Shown here in pieces: positions 37,585-47,409 of a stretch of DNA of 64,000 nt; the first letter of the stretch is position 1, and the number at the start of each line of letters is the position of its first letter. Source of the stretch: Formosa sp. Hel1_31_208. GTDB taxonomy: Bacteria; Bacteroidota; Bacteroidia; Flavobacteriales; Flavobacteriaceae. Location: contig NZ_LT629733.1 in NCBI RefSeq assembly GCF_900104785.1, forward strand, positions 342,501 to 406,500, written 5' to 3'. The notes below the pieces were generated by a model, which made no database searches, was not told where the DNA came from, and saw only the letters and a program-made list of their open reading frames with translations. Both the position numbers and the translations under genes were made by a program.

Positions 37585-40500
37585 TTGAGTAAATCCGTTC
37601 TCTCGCAATCATATGCACAGGCTTTGCAGAAGCAAAATCTGCGAAATGCTATTGCCTATTCTGGAGCAAAAATACATATTAAAGGTCTTGTTGGCTCTTC
37701 CCTGTCACTCGTTATTAGTGAAACATTTAAACAAACAGAGTTACCGTTTTTACTCATTTTTAATGACAAAGAGGAAGCAGCCTTTCACCTAAATGATTTG
37801 GAAATACTTCTGAACGACAAGGATGTACTATTTTATCCAGGAAGTTACCGCAGACCTTATCAAATTGAAGAAACAGACAATGCCAATGTCTTACTTAGAT
37901 CAGAGGTCTTAAACCGTATTAATTCTCGAAAAAAACCAGCGCTTATTGTCACTTATCCCGATGCCCTTTTTGAAAAAGTTGTGACGCGTCGCGAATTAGA
38001 GAAGAATACCCTGAAAATAGGGGTTAGTGATAAACTCTCTATCGATTTTGTGAACGAAATTCTATTTGAGTACCAGTTTAAACGTGTTGATTTCGTGACC
38101 GAACCCGGAGAATTCTCAGTCCGCGGTGGAATTGTCGATGTGTTTTCATTTTCACATGATGAACCCTATCGCATTGAGTTTTTTGGGGATGATGTGGATA
38201 GTATTCGAACCTTTGATGTAGAGACGCAGCTCTCAACAGAACAAATCAAAAAAATAAGTATTATCCCGAATGTAGCGAATAAATTTCTAGAAGAAAACAG
38301 GCAGAGTTTTCTAAAATATATTGCTCAAAAAACAGTGGTCTTTACTAAAAATTCGGACTTATTATTTTCAAGAATTGATGACAACTTCTTAAAGGCTGAA
38401 GAGGCCTTTAAGACTTTATCCTCTGAATTAAAACATTCAGAACCTGAAGAATTATTCTGCAACTCCAAACTGCTAAAACAACAATTACTAGATTTCAGTT
38501 TGGTTGAATTTGGCACTTCAAATTTGTTTTCTAAAGAGACTTTTCAATTCAATACAATACCTCAGCCTTCATTTAATAAACAGTTCAACTTATTAATTGA
38601 AGACCTTAATACCAATCATAAAAAAGGTTACACCAATTACATCGCATGTGTTAGCGAACAACAAGCCAAACGTTTTCACGATATTTTCGAGGATGTAGCA
38701 GAAGACGTACATTATCAAACCATTGTGCTTTCCTTACATCAAGGTTTTGTAGATCATGACCAAAAGATTACTTGCTATACAGATCATCAAATCTTTGAAC
38801 GTTATCATAAATTCCATCTTAAAAATGGTTATGCTAAGAAACAAGCCATCACGCTTAAAGAATTGACCAATCTTGATATTGGAGATTATGTAACACATAT
38901 TGATCATGGAATTGGAAAGTTTGGCGGTCTGCAAAAAATTGATGTAGAAGGCAAAAAGCAAGAAGCCATCAAGTTAGTATATGGCGAACGTGATATTTTA
39001 TACTTGAGCATACACTCACTTCATAAGATTACCAAGTTCAATGGCAAAGATGGAAAACCACCAAAAGTCTATAAACTCGGTAGCAAAGCTTGGAAAACAC
39101 TTAAGCAAAAAACAAAATCTCGTGTTAAGGAAATTGCTTTTAACCTTATAAAAATCTATGCCAAACGAAAACTTGAAAAAGGCTATCAATACAAACCTGA
39201 TAGCTATTTGCAACATGAACTAGAAGCATCTTTTGTTTATGAGGATACACCCGATCAAACCAGCTCTACGGCAGACATTAAAGCCGATATGGAAAGTGAA
39301 CGCCCAATGGATCGTCTGGTTTGTGGTGACGTAGGTTTTGGTAAAACTGAAGTCGCTATTCGAGCTGCCTTTAAAGCCGTTGACAACGGTAAACAAGTCG
39401 CTATTTTAGTGCCTACCACAATTTTAGCTTATCAGCACCATAAAACCTTTACTGAGCGCCTTAAAGATTTTCCAGTAACCGTAGATTACCTCAACCGCTT
39501 CCGAACAGCCAAAGAAAAACGTGAAACCCTAGAGAAACTTGAAAAAGGTCATGTAGATATCATTATTGGTACACATCAATTGGTTAACAAAAATGTAAAA
39601 TTTAATGACCTTGGTTTACTCATTGTTGATGAAGAACAAAAATTTGGCGTAGCAGTTAAAGAGAAACTAAAAACACTCAAAGAAAATGTTGATGTCCTGA
39701 CACTTACTGCAACACCTATACCACGAACGCTGCAATTTAGCTTAATGGCAGCAAGAGATTTATCGGTCATTACGACGGCGCCTCCTAACCGATTTCCTAT
39801 AGAGAGTCATGTCATTCGATTTAATGAAGAAACTATAAGAGACGCCATCACTTATGAAATTCAACGTGGCGGACAAATATTCTTTATTCACAATCGTATT
39901 GAAAATATCAAGGAGGTGGCAGGTATGATTCAGCGTTTGGTTCCTGATGCTAAAATTGGTATTGGTCACGGACAGCTTGACGGCAAAAAACTAGAGCATT
40001 TAATGTTAGCTTTTATGAATGGATCCTTTGATGTTTTGGTGAGTACAACCATCGTTGAAAGTGGATTAGACGTGCCAAATGCCAATACCATTTTTATCAA
40101 TAATGCGAATAACTTTGGTTTGAGCGATCTCCACCAAATGCGAGGACGAGTAGGAAGAAGTAATAAAAAGGCCTTTTGCTATTTCATTACTCCTGAATAT
40201 TCTGCAATGACGAACGATGCTCGTAAGCGTATCACAGCGCTAGAACAGTTCACCGAATTAGGAAGTGGTTTCAATATCGCGATGAAAGATCTCGAAATTC
40301 GTGGTGCTGGAGATTTATTGGGTGGTGAGCAAAGTGGATTTATAAATGATATTGGTTTTGATACCTATCAAAAAATCCTCAACGAAGCCATTGAAGAACT
40401 CAAAGAAAATGAATTCAAAGACTTGTATCAAGACGATGGAAAAGAGAAAAACTATGTCAAAGACATTACCATTGATACCGACTTTGAGCTCTTATTCCCT

Positions 40501-40914
40501 GATGATTACGTGAATAATATTACAGAACGCCTTAATCTGTATACAAAGCTAAATACACTCAAAACCGAAGAAGAATTAAAAACTTTTGAGACCGAAATCA
40601 TTGATCGCTTTGGAGAATTACCTGTACAAGTAATTGACTTACTAAATAGCGTTCGTATCAAATGGATTGCCACTAAAATAGGTCTCGAGAAGATTATTAT
40701 GAAAAAAGGTCGATTTGTAGGTTATTTTATCAATGATCAACAAAGTCCGTTTTATCAGAGTGCTAATTTCACAAAGGTGTTACAGTATATGCAAACACGA
40801 CCAAAAGATTGTAAGATGAAAGAAAAACAAACGCGAAATGGTTTACGGCTCCTCTTAACTTTTGAACAAATCAAATCTGTTAAAAAAGCGCTTAATCGAC
40901 TTCAAGACATATGA
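37585..40914 (+). CDS. mfd: Transcription-repair coupling factor Mfd
   Basis: 1109 aa superfamily-2 translocase that removes RNA polymerase stalled at DNA damage and recruits UvrA. UvrB-homology region to about 250, RNA-polymerase-interacting CarD-like domain near 430-500 (LDIGDYVTHIDHGIGKFGGL), helicase motif I GDVGFGKTEV (about 580), Walker B DEEQ (about 681), LTATPIPRTL, HNRIENI, GRVGRSNKKAFCYF, and a C-terminal TRCF domain. The start is TTG at 37585 (MSKSVLSQSYAQ), whose bases overlap the TGA of a two-codon frame (ATG-TCT-TGA at 37580-37588). Overlaps the DMT gene by 4 bp. Confidence 0.95.
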   Translation: MSKSVLSQSYAQALQKQNLRNAIAYSGAKIHIKGLVGSSLSLVISETFKQTELPFLLIFNDKEEAAFHLNDLEILLNDKDVLFYPGSYRRPYQIEETDNANVLLRSEVLNRINSRKKPALIVTYPDALFEKVVTRRELEKNTLKIGVSDKLSIDFVNEILFEYQFKRVDFVTEPGEFSVRGGIVDVFSFSHDEPYRIEFFGDDVDSIRTFDVETQLSTEQIKKISIIPNVANKFLEENRQSFLKYIAQKTVVFTKNSDLLFSRIDDNFLKAEEAFKTLSSELKHSEPEELFCNSKLLKQQLLDFSLVEFGTSNLFSKETFQFNTIPQPSFNKQFNLLIEDLNTNHKKGYTNYIACVSEQQAKRFHDIFEDVAEDVHYQTIVLSLHQGFVDHDQKITCYTDHQIFERYHKFHLKNGYAKKQAITLKELTNLDIGDYVTHIDHGIGKFGGLQKIDVEGKKQEAIKLVYGERDILYLSIHSLHKITKFNGKDGKPPKVYKLGSKAWKTLKQKTKSRVKEIAFNLIKIYAKRKLEKGYQYKPDSYLQHELEASFVYEDTPDQTSSTADIKADMESERPMDRLVCGDVGFGKTEVAIRAAFKAVDNGKQVAILVPTTILAYQHHKTFTERLKDFPVTVDYLNRFRTAKEKRETLEKLEKGHVDIIIGTHQLVNKNVKFNDLGLLIVDEEQKFGVAVKEKLKTLKENVDVLTLTATPIPRTLQFSLMAARDLSVITTAPPNRFPIESHVIRFNEETIRDAITYEIQRGGQIFFIHNRIENIKEVAGMIQRLVPDAKIGIGHGQLDGKKLEHLMLAFMNGSFDVLVSTTIVESGLDVPNANTIFINNANNFGLSDLHQMRGRVGRSNKKAFCYFITPEYSAMTNDARKRITALEQFTELGSGFNIAMKDLEIRGAGDLLGGEQSGFINDIGFDTYQKILNEAIEELKENEFKDLYQDDGKEKNYVKDITIDTDFELLFPDDYVNNITERLNLYTKLNTLKTEEELKTFETEIIDRFGELPVQVIDLLNSVRIKWIATKIGLEKIIMKKGRFVGYFINDQQSPFYQSANFTKVLQYMQTRPKDCKMKEKQTRNGLRLLLTFEQIKSVKKALNRLQDI

Positions 40915-41780
40915 AAGACGGGCATCTCCAACATGTCTTTTGGCTAACACTGGCAACCGTATTTATTAGCACCTCTGGTGCGTTAGGAAAATATATTGCC
41001 ATGCCAATTCCTGTTATTGTATGGTGGCGATGCGGTTTGGCAGCATTATTTCTATTCCTGTTTTGCAAGCACCAAAAGATTAACCTAAAGATCAATTCAC
41101 GGAAAGACATGCTTACCTTCCTTATTGCAGCTATTTTCTTGGGCGCACATTGGGTCACCTACTTTTTTGCGTTGAAACTCTCTAACGTTGCTATTGGAAT
41201 GCTATCTCTATTCACCTTTCCTCTCATGACAGCCATATTAGAACCTGTATTTTCGAAAGTCAAGTTTGACCCAGCTCATATCATACTTGGTGTTTTAGTC
41301 TTAATCGGAATATTCTTTTTAGCTCCAGAATTTGACTTAAAAAGTTCACAACTTCAAGGTATTTTATTCGGGCTCTTATCAGCATTTTGTTATGCCATTA
41401 GAACCCTAATGTTGAAACAGCACGTTTCAGTGTACAACGGCAGTATGCTCATGTTTTATCAAGTATTACTATTATCTGCGGTATTAGTTCCTCTGTTATT
41501 TATACTGGATACATCTGCTATTGAAACCCAATATCCATATGTAATTTTATTAGCTTTAGTAACAACGGCTATTGGTCATACCATGTTCATTCATAGTTTG
41601 AAATATTTTAAAGTTAGTACTGCCAGCATCATTGCAAGTACGCAGCCACTTTTTGGAATTATAATCGCCTTTTTATTTTTGAACGAAATTCCAACATGGA
41701 ATACCTTTATAGGTGGTACCTTTATCATATCCACTGTTATTATTGAAAGTATACGTTCGAAGCGAACAACAAAAGAATAA
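40911..41780 (+). CDS. DMT superfamily (EamA) transporter
   Basis: 289 aa with ten hydrophobic helices arranged as two EamA repeats, the second around QGILFGLLSAFCYAIRTLMLKQH. WWRCGLAALFLFLF and STQPLFGIIIAFLFLNEIPTW are typical family segments. Exporter of metabolites by family; substrate unknown. Starts inside the last codon of mfd (ATGA). Confidence 0.88.
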   Translation: MKDGHLQHVFWLTLATVFISTSGALGKYIAMPIPVIVWWRCGLAALFLFLFCKHQKINLKINSRKDMLTFLIAAIFLGAHWVTYFFALKLSNVAIGMLSLFTFPLMTAILEPVFSKVKFDPAHIILGVLVLIGIFFLAPEFDLKSSQLQGILFGLLSAFCYAIRTLMLKQHVSVYNGSMLMFYQVLLLSAVLVPLLFILDTSAIETQYPYVILLALVTTAIGHTMFIHSLKYFKVSTASIIASTQPLFGIIIAFLFLNEIPTWNTFIGGTFIISTVIIESIRSKRTTKE

Positions 41781-41839
41781 ATTTCAGATATTTGGCTTGA
41801 TAATTGACATTGAAACTGTGTTGAAATAATTACATTCTT

Positions 41840-43153
41840 ATGAGAAAATTTCTATTATTATTAGCATTCATACCATCACTTTTAAATGCACAACACGTTA
41901 TAAGTGGTGGGTTTACTCCTGCAGAAGATTTCACCTATGCTTTTTTATATCATGCAACTCCAACAGGAGCCGAATATATTGACAGAGCCGAGCTTTCCCA
42001 GGAAGGACGCTTTAGTATTAAACTTGATTCAACGAAGAATCCAGGTATATACAAAATTGTTTATGCCCTACCTGCAGAAGAAAACAACTTTGATTTTATT
42101 TATAACGGAAAAGAATCGATTGATTTTAACTTTAGCATAGAAAACGGATTAGAATTCACAAATAGTAACGAGAATAAACTGTGGGCCTCTTATATTAAAA
42201 GTATGGCCATGGTAAATATGACCCTCAGTAATTTTTATACACAACAAAGTAACGATCAGCAAGCATTTATGGAAATTATAAAAACTATGAGTGATACGCA
42301 AAAAGCCTATGAAGAAAATTCTAAAGGCATGATAACCTCGAGTTTTGTAGAGGCTAATACGCCTTATATTCCTAAAACCTATGAAGATTTATCTACCTAC
42401 TCAAAGCACCTAAAACAAACGTATTTAAAGCATGTTGATTTTAGTAATACCTTATTACAGAGCTCCGATTTTCTAGTGGAGCGCGTCTTAGCATATATCT
42501 TCGGCATGTCTGCAAATACCAGTAATACGGTTTATAAAACTGATATAGATCATTTGATGACCACTATGGGTGAAGGAAATATTCATATCAAAACTATTTT
42601 GTTTGAAATGATTTGGCAACGATTTAAAGAGATAGACAATGCAGAAATCGCAAATTATATTACCGACCAATACCTATTAGAATTGACTAAACAAACGGGA
42701 TATGAAGCTTTAAAAGAGCAACTAATAGTCTTCAAAAACAATACCGTTGGCAATAAGGCTGCTAACTTCGATTTGACCTTCACGACAAATGGAAAAACCA
42801 TAAGCACCAACTTACACGATCTAGATATCGCAAACCAATACTTGGTCATCTTTTGGAGTAGTACATGTGGCCATTGCCTAGATGAGTTGCCAAAAGTAAA
42901 AGCCTTTCTTGAAGATAAAAAAGATATCCAAGTGATTGCATTTGGGATGGAAGATGAAGACCCTAAAAACTGGCAAAATTTTATTGCAGATTATCCTGAT
43001 TTCATTCATGTGTTGGGATTAGGAAAGTGGGACAACCCAACATCTAATGCATATGGCATATCATCAACACCATCTTTTTTTCTGCTAGATAAAGACAAGA
43101 CCATTTTATCAAAACCATATGATGTTCAGGCATTGATGGACATCTTGAAATAG
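41840..43153 (+). CDS. TlpA-like thioredoxin-domain protein
   Basis: 437 aa. Signal peptide MRKFLLLLAFIPSLLNAQ. N-terminal DUF4369-like beta domain, a helical middle (about 120-290), then a redoxin/TlpA domain (about 300-437) with active site WSSTCGHCLDELPKVKAFL (Cys-Gly-His-Cys) and the cis-Pro region STPSFFLLDKD. Periplasmic thiol-disulfide exchange, as in cytochrome maturation or repair. No direct partner is encoded alongside. Confidence 0.88.
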   Translation: MRKFLLLLAFIPSLLNAQHVISGGFTPAEDFTYAFLYHATPTGAEYIDRAELSQEGRFSIKLDSTKNPGIYKIVYALPAEENNFDFIYNGKESIDFNFSIENGLEFTNSNENKLWASYIKSMAMVNMTLSNFYTQQSNDQQAFMEIIKTMSDTQKAYEENSKGMITSSFVEANTPYIPKTYEDLSTYSKHLKQTYLKHVDFSNTLLQSSDFLVERVLAYIFGMSANTSNTVYKTDIDHLMTTMGEGNIHIKTILFEMIWQRFKEIDNAEIANYITDQYLLELTKQTGYEALKEQLIVFKNNTVGNKAANFDLTFTTNGKTISTNLHDLDIANQYLVIFWSSTCGHCLDELPKVKAFLEDKKDIQVIAFGMEDEDPKNWQNFIADYPDFIHVLGLGKWDNPTSNAYGISSTPSFFLLDKDKTILSKPYDVQALMDILK

Positions 43154-43170
43154 AAAAAACATAAACCAAG

Positions 43171-43201
43171 AAAAGCGCAACATTATGCTGCGCTTTTTTT
43201 A
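43171..43201 (+). terminator. Intrinsic terminator
   Basis: AAAAGCGCA (43171-43179) pairs with TGCGCTTTT (43189-43197), then T run. Ends the tlpA-like transcript; the A run also allows use for the convergent lysM gene. Confidence 0.88.
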
Positions 43202-43218
43202 TTTCATATTATTAAAGT

Positions 43219-43728
43219 TCAATTCAAGTTTGGAATCCGTAGTACTTTCCCAGGATAAATTTTATCAGGATCGGTAAGCATGGGTTGGTTGGCTTCAAAA
43301 ATCTCCGCATATTTCATCGCATTCCCGTAATAGTGTTTAGCAATTTTACCCAAGGTATCACCGCGTTCTACCGTATGGAATTGGGCTTCTGGCTCAACAT
43401 GCTCAACACTCATTTGATCGTCAACCAGAGCTATTCCTGCTGTATTACCTATCACTAAAACTACTTTTTCTCGTGTTGACTGATCATATGCTTTCCCAGA
43501 AACTAGTGCAATATTTAAATCAATAAAAACATGAAGATTCTCAACTTGTAATCGTAAATCGCTTATCGTTTCTTCTAAATTTCGTGCAGCAGCCTCTTCT
43601 CTGCGGTCTAATTCAGACTCTGTGGCAACTTTCTCCTTAGCCCTAACATCTAAAGTTTTTGTTACTAGCGTTTTTCCGATACCAAAGACTTTTGCACCCG
43701 CATCATTTATAAATGTAAACAATCCCAT
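43219..43728 (-). CDS. lysM: BON-LysM protein, Kbp/YgaU homologue
   Basis: 169 aa. It aligns end to end with E. coli Kbp (YgaU): opening MGLFTFINDAGAKVFG, a charged linker, a BON domain with VVLVIGNTAGIALVDDQM, and a C-terminal LysM domain (about 118-167; FHTVERGDTLGKIAKHYYGNAMKYAEIFEANQ, YPGKVLRIP). E. coli Kbp is a K+-binding cytoplasmic protein, and no signal peptide is seen here either. The insert of about 20 residues between start and BON (EKVATESELDRREEAA) is longer than in E. coli. Confidence 0.88.
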   Translation of the reverse strand: MGLFTFINDAGAKVFGIGKTLVTKTLDVRAKEKVATESELDRREEAAARNLEETISDLRLQVENLHVFIDLNIALVSGKAYDQSTREKVVLVIGNTAGIALVDDQMSVEHVEPEAQFHTVERGDTLGKIAKHYYGNAMKYAEIFEANQPMLTDPDKIYPGKVLRIPNLN

Positions 43729-43840
43729 AATACCCTTATCATATTAGTATCTAATCTCAAAATTCGATTTTAGATCAATTCTAAATCCAAATTTATAGTT
43801 TAGACACCACTTATCTCCTTAAAGTCACATTCCTATAGTA

Positions 43841-43880
43841 AAAGAAAAACGCCCAACACATATGAATGTGATGGACGTTT
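43841..43880 (-). terminator. Intrinsic terminator after lipoprotein gene
   Basis: AAACGCCCA (43847-43855) pairs with TGGACGTTT (43872-43880) with one non-Watson-Crick pair, and an inner CACAT/ATGTG stem continues it. The minus strand then runs TTCTTTT. Confidence 0.7.
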
Positions 43881-43906
43881 CTGGAAACTAAATAACCAAC
43901 CAAAAT

Positions 43907-44857
43907 TTAGCTCCTTGTATTGTCTCTAGGGTTATCCTCTCTAAGCGTTTTTTGCTTACGCTTTTTAAGTTCTTTATTACCCTCAATACGCTTGCCTTGC
44001 GCATCGGTTTGTCTCAAGAATTGAATATATCCACGGCCTGTGAATTCATAAACGGTTTCTGAAGAAGGGTGGTATAATTCTATCCTTTGATCATTTATAA
44101 CGCTCAACTCAAAGAATTCATTGTCAAAGAAATCATAATCTAGTGTTAATGTTTTTAGATACATATTAGTATTAATATCACCTACGCCATAAACGCCTGT
44201 ATAATCCCAATATATATTCGCTGGATCTGAGATATTGACATCCTGAGAGCTTCTAAAGACCGAGTCATTACCTCCAGCCAAGAATTGTAAGTAGTTCTCG
44301 TTGTCAAATTCATTTAATACACCCATTTCACTTGTAAAGGTCTTTTCCCAAGCTTCATATTCTTGTAAGAAATAATGAATATTGTCATAAAACACAAAGT
44401 CATAATCAAACGTACTTCTCTGGAAACCATTTAAGAAATATGACGTGTCGTTAAATGGATTATATAATTCAATGGTATTATTATCAATTTGATAAACGTC
44501 AAAGGTTTCATAGCCATCAATATCATGATTGACGTCTAAAATCATGTTATAAGCATCATAAGTACCCACATCAATACCATAACCATTGCCTTGACTACCA
44601 AAACCAACCAAGTTGTTGTTAGCATAAAGGACACCATTTCTAAAAGACACGGTAAATGCAATTTGTAAAAACGGAGTTTCGCCAGGGCCTATGGTTTGGT
44701 TGATGTCTACATACCATAACTCATATGAACTCAACAACTGGTTCAAAGTGATACCAGGCTGATTATTAAAGTCATTGATAATTACTTCTTCTCGATAACA
44801 AGAGGTAAATAAAGTTGCTGTTAGAGCAAATCCTAAGAGTAATTTAATCGTTTTCAT
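43907..44857 (-). CDS. Flavobacterial lipoprotein of unknown function
   Basis: 316 aa from the ATG at 44857 (MKTIKLLLGFALTATLFTSC). Signal sequence with a lipobox-like LFTSC, so probably a lipoprotein anchored after cleavage at that Cys. The mature part is beta-rich with two similar halves (YELWYVDIN and VSFRNGVLYANNNLVGFGSQGNGYGIDVG in the first; DNEFFELSVINDQRIELYHPSSETVYEF in the second). I recall that relatives are labelled 'nicotinic acid mononucleotide adenyltransferase' in databases. The sequence has none of the HIGH-type motifs of that enzyme, so the label looks wrong. Confidence 0.72.
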   Translation of the reverse strand: MKTIKLLLGFALTATLFTSCYREEVIINDFNNQPGITLNQLLSSYELWYVDINQTIGPGETPFLQIAFTVSFRNGVLYANNNLVGFGSQGNGYGIDVGTYDAYNMILDVNHDIDGYETFDVYQIDNNTIELYNPFNDTSYFLNGFQRSTFDYDFVFYDNIHYFLQEYEAWEKTFTSEMGVLNEFDNENYLQFLAGGNDSVFRSSQDVNISDPANIYWDYTGVYGVGDINTNMYLKTLTLDYDFFDNEFFELSVINDQRIELYHPSSETVYEFTGRGYIQFLRQTDAQGKRIEGNKELKKRKQKTLREDNPRDNTRS

Positions 44858-44988
44858 AATCTTCCGTTTTCTGATTTCTATTTTAGAAGTTTCAAAACGC
44901 GTGCCAAAATACAAGTCTATTCAAGAGATGCTATAAAAAACGGGGATTATTCCTTATTTTTGATTGAGATTTTTTAATCCTCTATACT

Positions 44989-45990
44989 ATGAGTCAACCA
45001 ATAAAATATGCAGTATTTGGTGCTGGAAGTTGGGCAACTGCCATTGTGAAAATGCTTTCTGAAAACTTAGATCAGATCGGTTGGTATATGCGAAGTGTTT
45101 ATACCAAAGAGCATATCCTTAAAGAACAACACAATCCGAGCTATTTAAGCTCTGTTGAGTTTAAAACTGAACAACTCAAATTAAGTAATGATATTAATGA
45201 AATTGCTGAATGGGCTGATGTCTTGATTTTTGCAATTCCTTCCGCTTTTATGCATTCTGAATTAGAAAAACTAACTATAGATATTTCTCAAAAAACAATA
45301 GTCTCTGCCGTTAAAGGCATTATGCCACAATCTGGATTATTGGTTGGCGAGCATTTTCACGATATTTATAATATCCCATTTGAAAACATTGCTGTTATTG
45401 CAGGACCCTGCCATGCTGAAGAAGTGGCACTTGAACGTTTATCCTATTTAACCATTTCTTGTGCTGATGCCGAAAAAGCTCAAGCCATTGCAGATGTTTT
45501 ATCAAGTGATTATATCAAAACTAAAATTAGTGATGATATTATAGGAACTGAATATGCCGTCATGCTTAAAAATATTTATGCTATTGCTGCTGGAATTGCT
45601 CACGGTTTGGGTTATGGAGATAATTTTCAAAGTGTACTCATGAGTAATGCCATTCGTGAAATGAAGCGTTTTATTAAAAAGATGCACAAGATGAAACGAA
45701 ATATTAACAACTCTGCATATTTAGGCGATTTATTGGTTACTGGTTATTCAACATTTTCTCGTAATCGTATGTTTGGAAACATGATTGGAAAAGGCTACAC
45801 GGTCAAATCTGCACAAATGGAAATGAGTATGGTTGCCGAAGGCTATTATGCTACAAAAAGTGCACACGAACTTAATCTCAAAAACAAAAAGAAAACACAA
45901 TTGCCAATCATAAGCGCAGTTTATGAAATTTTGTACGAGAACAAAAATCCTAAAAAAGTATTTAAAAAACTAACCGATAAGTTAGATTAG
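44989..45990 (+). CDS. gpsA: Glycerol-3-phosphate dehydrogenase [NAD(P)+]
   Basis: 333 aa. Supplies sn-glycerol 3-phosphate for phospholipids. N-terminal Rossmann motif VFGAGSWATAIVKML (GxGxWxTA), NPSYLSSVEF, AVKGI, AGPCHAEEVA, and the catalytic Lys in AVMLKNIYAIAAGIAHGLGYG. Family Phe-rich NNNARALI-type region is MSNAIREM here. Full length. Ends exactly where the convergent hypothetical gene ends, with no spacer between stop codons. Confidence 0.94.
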   Translation: MSQPIKYAVFGAGSWATAIVKMLSENLDQIGWYMRSVYTKEHILKEQHNPSYLSSVEFKTEQLKLSNDINEIAEWADVLIFAIPSAFMHSELEKLTIDISQKTIVSAVKGIMPQSGLLVGEHFHDIYNIPFENIAVIAGPCHAEEVALERLSYLTISCADAEKAQAIADVLSSDYIKTKISDDIIGTEYAVMLKNIYAIAAGIAHGLGYGDNFQSVLMSNAIREMKRFIKKMHKMKRNINNSAYLGDLLVTGYSTFSRNRMFGNMIGKGYTVKSAQMEMSMVAEGYYATKSAHELNLKNKKKTQLPIISAVYEILYENKNPKKVFKKLTDKLD

Positions 45991-46386
45991 TTATTTCACC
46001 AATACACCCTTTAATTGCATCAAAGGTATTGTTTGTAAAGCTTGGGTGTTTATGGTGTTTTTTCTGAATACATATGTTTTATCAAACATTTGATTACCTT
46101 CAAAAAACGTGACTTTAAACTCATTATTAATAGCCAATAGGCGTTCTTGCATGAACTCAATTTTAGCGTAACTTCTTGCCGGCAAAAACTTTATTGTGTG
46201 GCGCATGACTGGCGTGACTTTATCTTGAGAATACCCTTTTGAGACGATTAGCACTGTATCGAGATCTACATCTTTGTTATTAATAATATAGGCATTCCAA
46301 TCAACGGTCTTGTATTCAGGATGTTGCTCTTGAACAACAACTACAAAGACATCTTTAACTTCTGGAATTTGAATATCCTTTTTCAC
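45991..46386 (-). CDS. Conserved hypothetical protein next to pheS
   Basis: 131 aa, no signal peptide or membrane segment, beta-rich: KDVFVVVVQEQHPEYKTVDWNAYIINN, then LDTVLIVSKGYSQDK and a C-terminal LMQLKGVLVK. I do not recognise a named domain. It lies 3 bp after the pheS stop on the same strand, so it is probably co-expressed with PheS. Its stop abuts gpsA. Confidence 0.65.
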   Translation of the reverse strand: MKKDIQIPEVKDVFVVVVQEQHPEYKTVDWNAYIINNKDVDLDTVLIVSKGYSQDKVTPVMRHTIKFLPARSYAKIEFMQERLLAINNEFKVTFFEGNQMFDKTYVFRKNTINTQALQTIPLMQLKGVLVK

Positions 46387-46389
46387 TGA

Positions 46390-47409
46390 TTAAAGTGCGC
46401 TTTTAAATTGTTCTAAGAAACGTACATCGTTTTCACTTAGTAAACGAATATCACTAATTTGATGAAGCAATAATGAAATACGATCAATTCCCATTCCAAA
46501 GGCGAATCCGGAATATTCACTTGAATCAATACCACAATTTTCTAAAACGTTTGGATCAACCATACCGCAACCCATAATTTCTAACCAACCAGTTCCTTTG
46601 GTCATTTTATAATCGGTTTCAGTTTCTAAGCCCCAATACACATCGACCTCAGCACTAGGTTCAGTAAATGGGAAGTAAGACGGTCGCAAACGAATCTTCG
46701 ACTTTCCGAACATTTCAGTAGTAAAATATTGTAAAGTTTGTTTTAAATCGGCAAAACTTACATCCTTATCAATATACAGACCTTCTACCTGATGAAAGAA
46801 ACAATGTGACCGTGCTGAAATGGCTTCATTACGGAACACACGACCAGGAGAAATGGTTCGGATAGGTGGTTTATTATTCTCCATATATCGCACTTGAACC
46901 GAACTCGTGTGTGTGCGTAGTAAAATATCTGGATCGGTTTGAATAAAGAAGGTGTCCTGCATATCCCGTGCTGGATGGTATTCTGGTAAATTTAATGCCG
47001 TAAAATTATGCCAATCATCTTCAATTTCTGGACCTTCACTTACATTAAATCCAATGCGAGAGAAGATATCAATGATTTGATTTTTAACGATGGAAATCGG
47101 ATGCCGCGCACCAATCTCAATAGGCTCACCAGGACGCGATAAATCACCATAGATTCCTTTAGTGTCTTCATGACTTTCCAGCTCTTCTTTCAAGGCGTTG
47201 ACTTTATCTTCGGCCGTTTGCTTGAGCTTATTGATGGTTTGTCCGAACTCTTTCTTTTGTTCATTAGCCACATTTTTAAACTCTGAAAAATACTGCTTTA
47301 AAAGCCCTTTAGACCCTAAATATTTAATACGAAATGCCTCAACCTCTTCTTTAGACTGGGTTGTAAATGCCTCTGCTTCTTCTATGAGTTCTTTAATCTT
47401 GTCTATCAT
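46390..47409 (-). CDS. pheS: Phenylalanine--tRNA ligase, alpha subunit
   Basis: 339 aa class II synthetase subunit. N-terminal coiled coil (about 1-85), then the catalytic domain: HPISIVKNQIIDIFSRIGF, motif 2 GRVFRNEAISARSHCFFHQVEG-type (FRNEAISARSHCFFHQ) and motif 3 GFAFGMGIDRISLL. The Zn or structure-linked MGCGMVDPNVLENCG is present. Charges tRNA-Phe together with PheT, which is not in the window. Confidence 0.96.
   Translation of the reverse strand: MIDKIKELIEEAEAFTTQSKEEVEAFRIKYLGSKGLLKQYFSEFKNVANEQKKEFGQTINKLKQTAEDKVNALKEELESHEDTKGIYGDLSRPGEPIEIGARHPISIVKNQIIDIFSRIGFNVSEGPEIEDDWHNFTALNLPEYHPARDMQDTFFIQTDPDILLRTHTSSVQVRYMENNKPPIRTISPGRVFRNEAISARSHCFFHQVEGLYIDKDVSFADLKQTLQYFTTEMFGKSKIRLRPSYFPFTEPSAEVDVYWGLETETDYKMTKGTGWLEIMGCGMVDPNVLENCGIDSSEYSGFAFGMGIDRISLLLHQISDIRLLSENDVRFLEQFKSAL

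Noticed and set aside
43907..44857. Annotating this gene as an NAD-biosynthesis adenylyltransferase
   Set aside because: No nucleotidyltransferase motif; signal peptide with lipobox instead.
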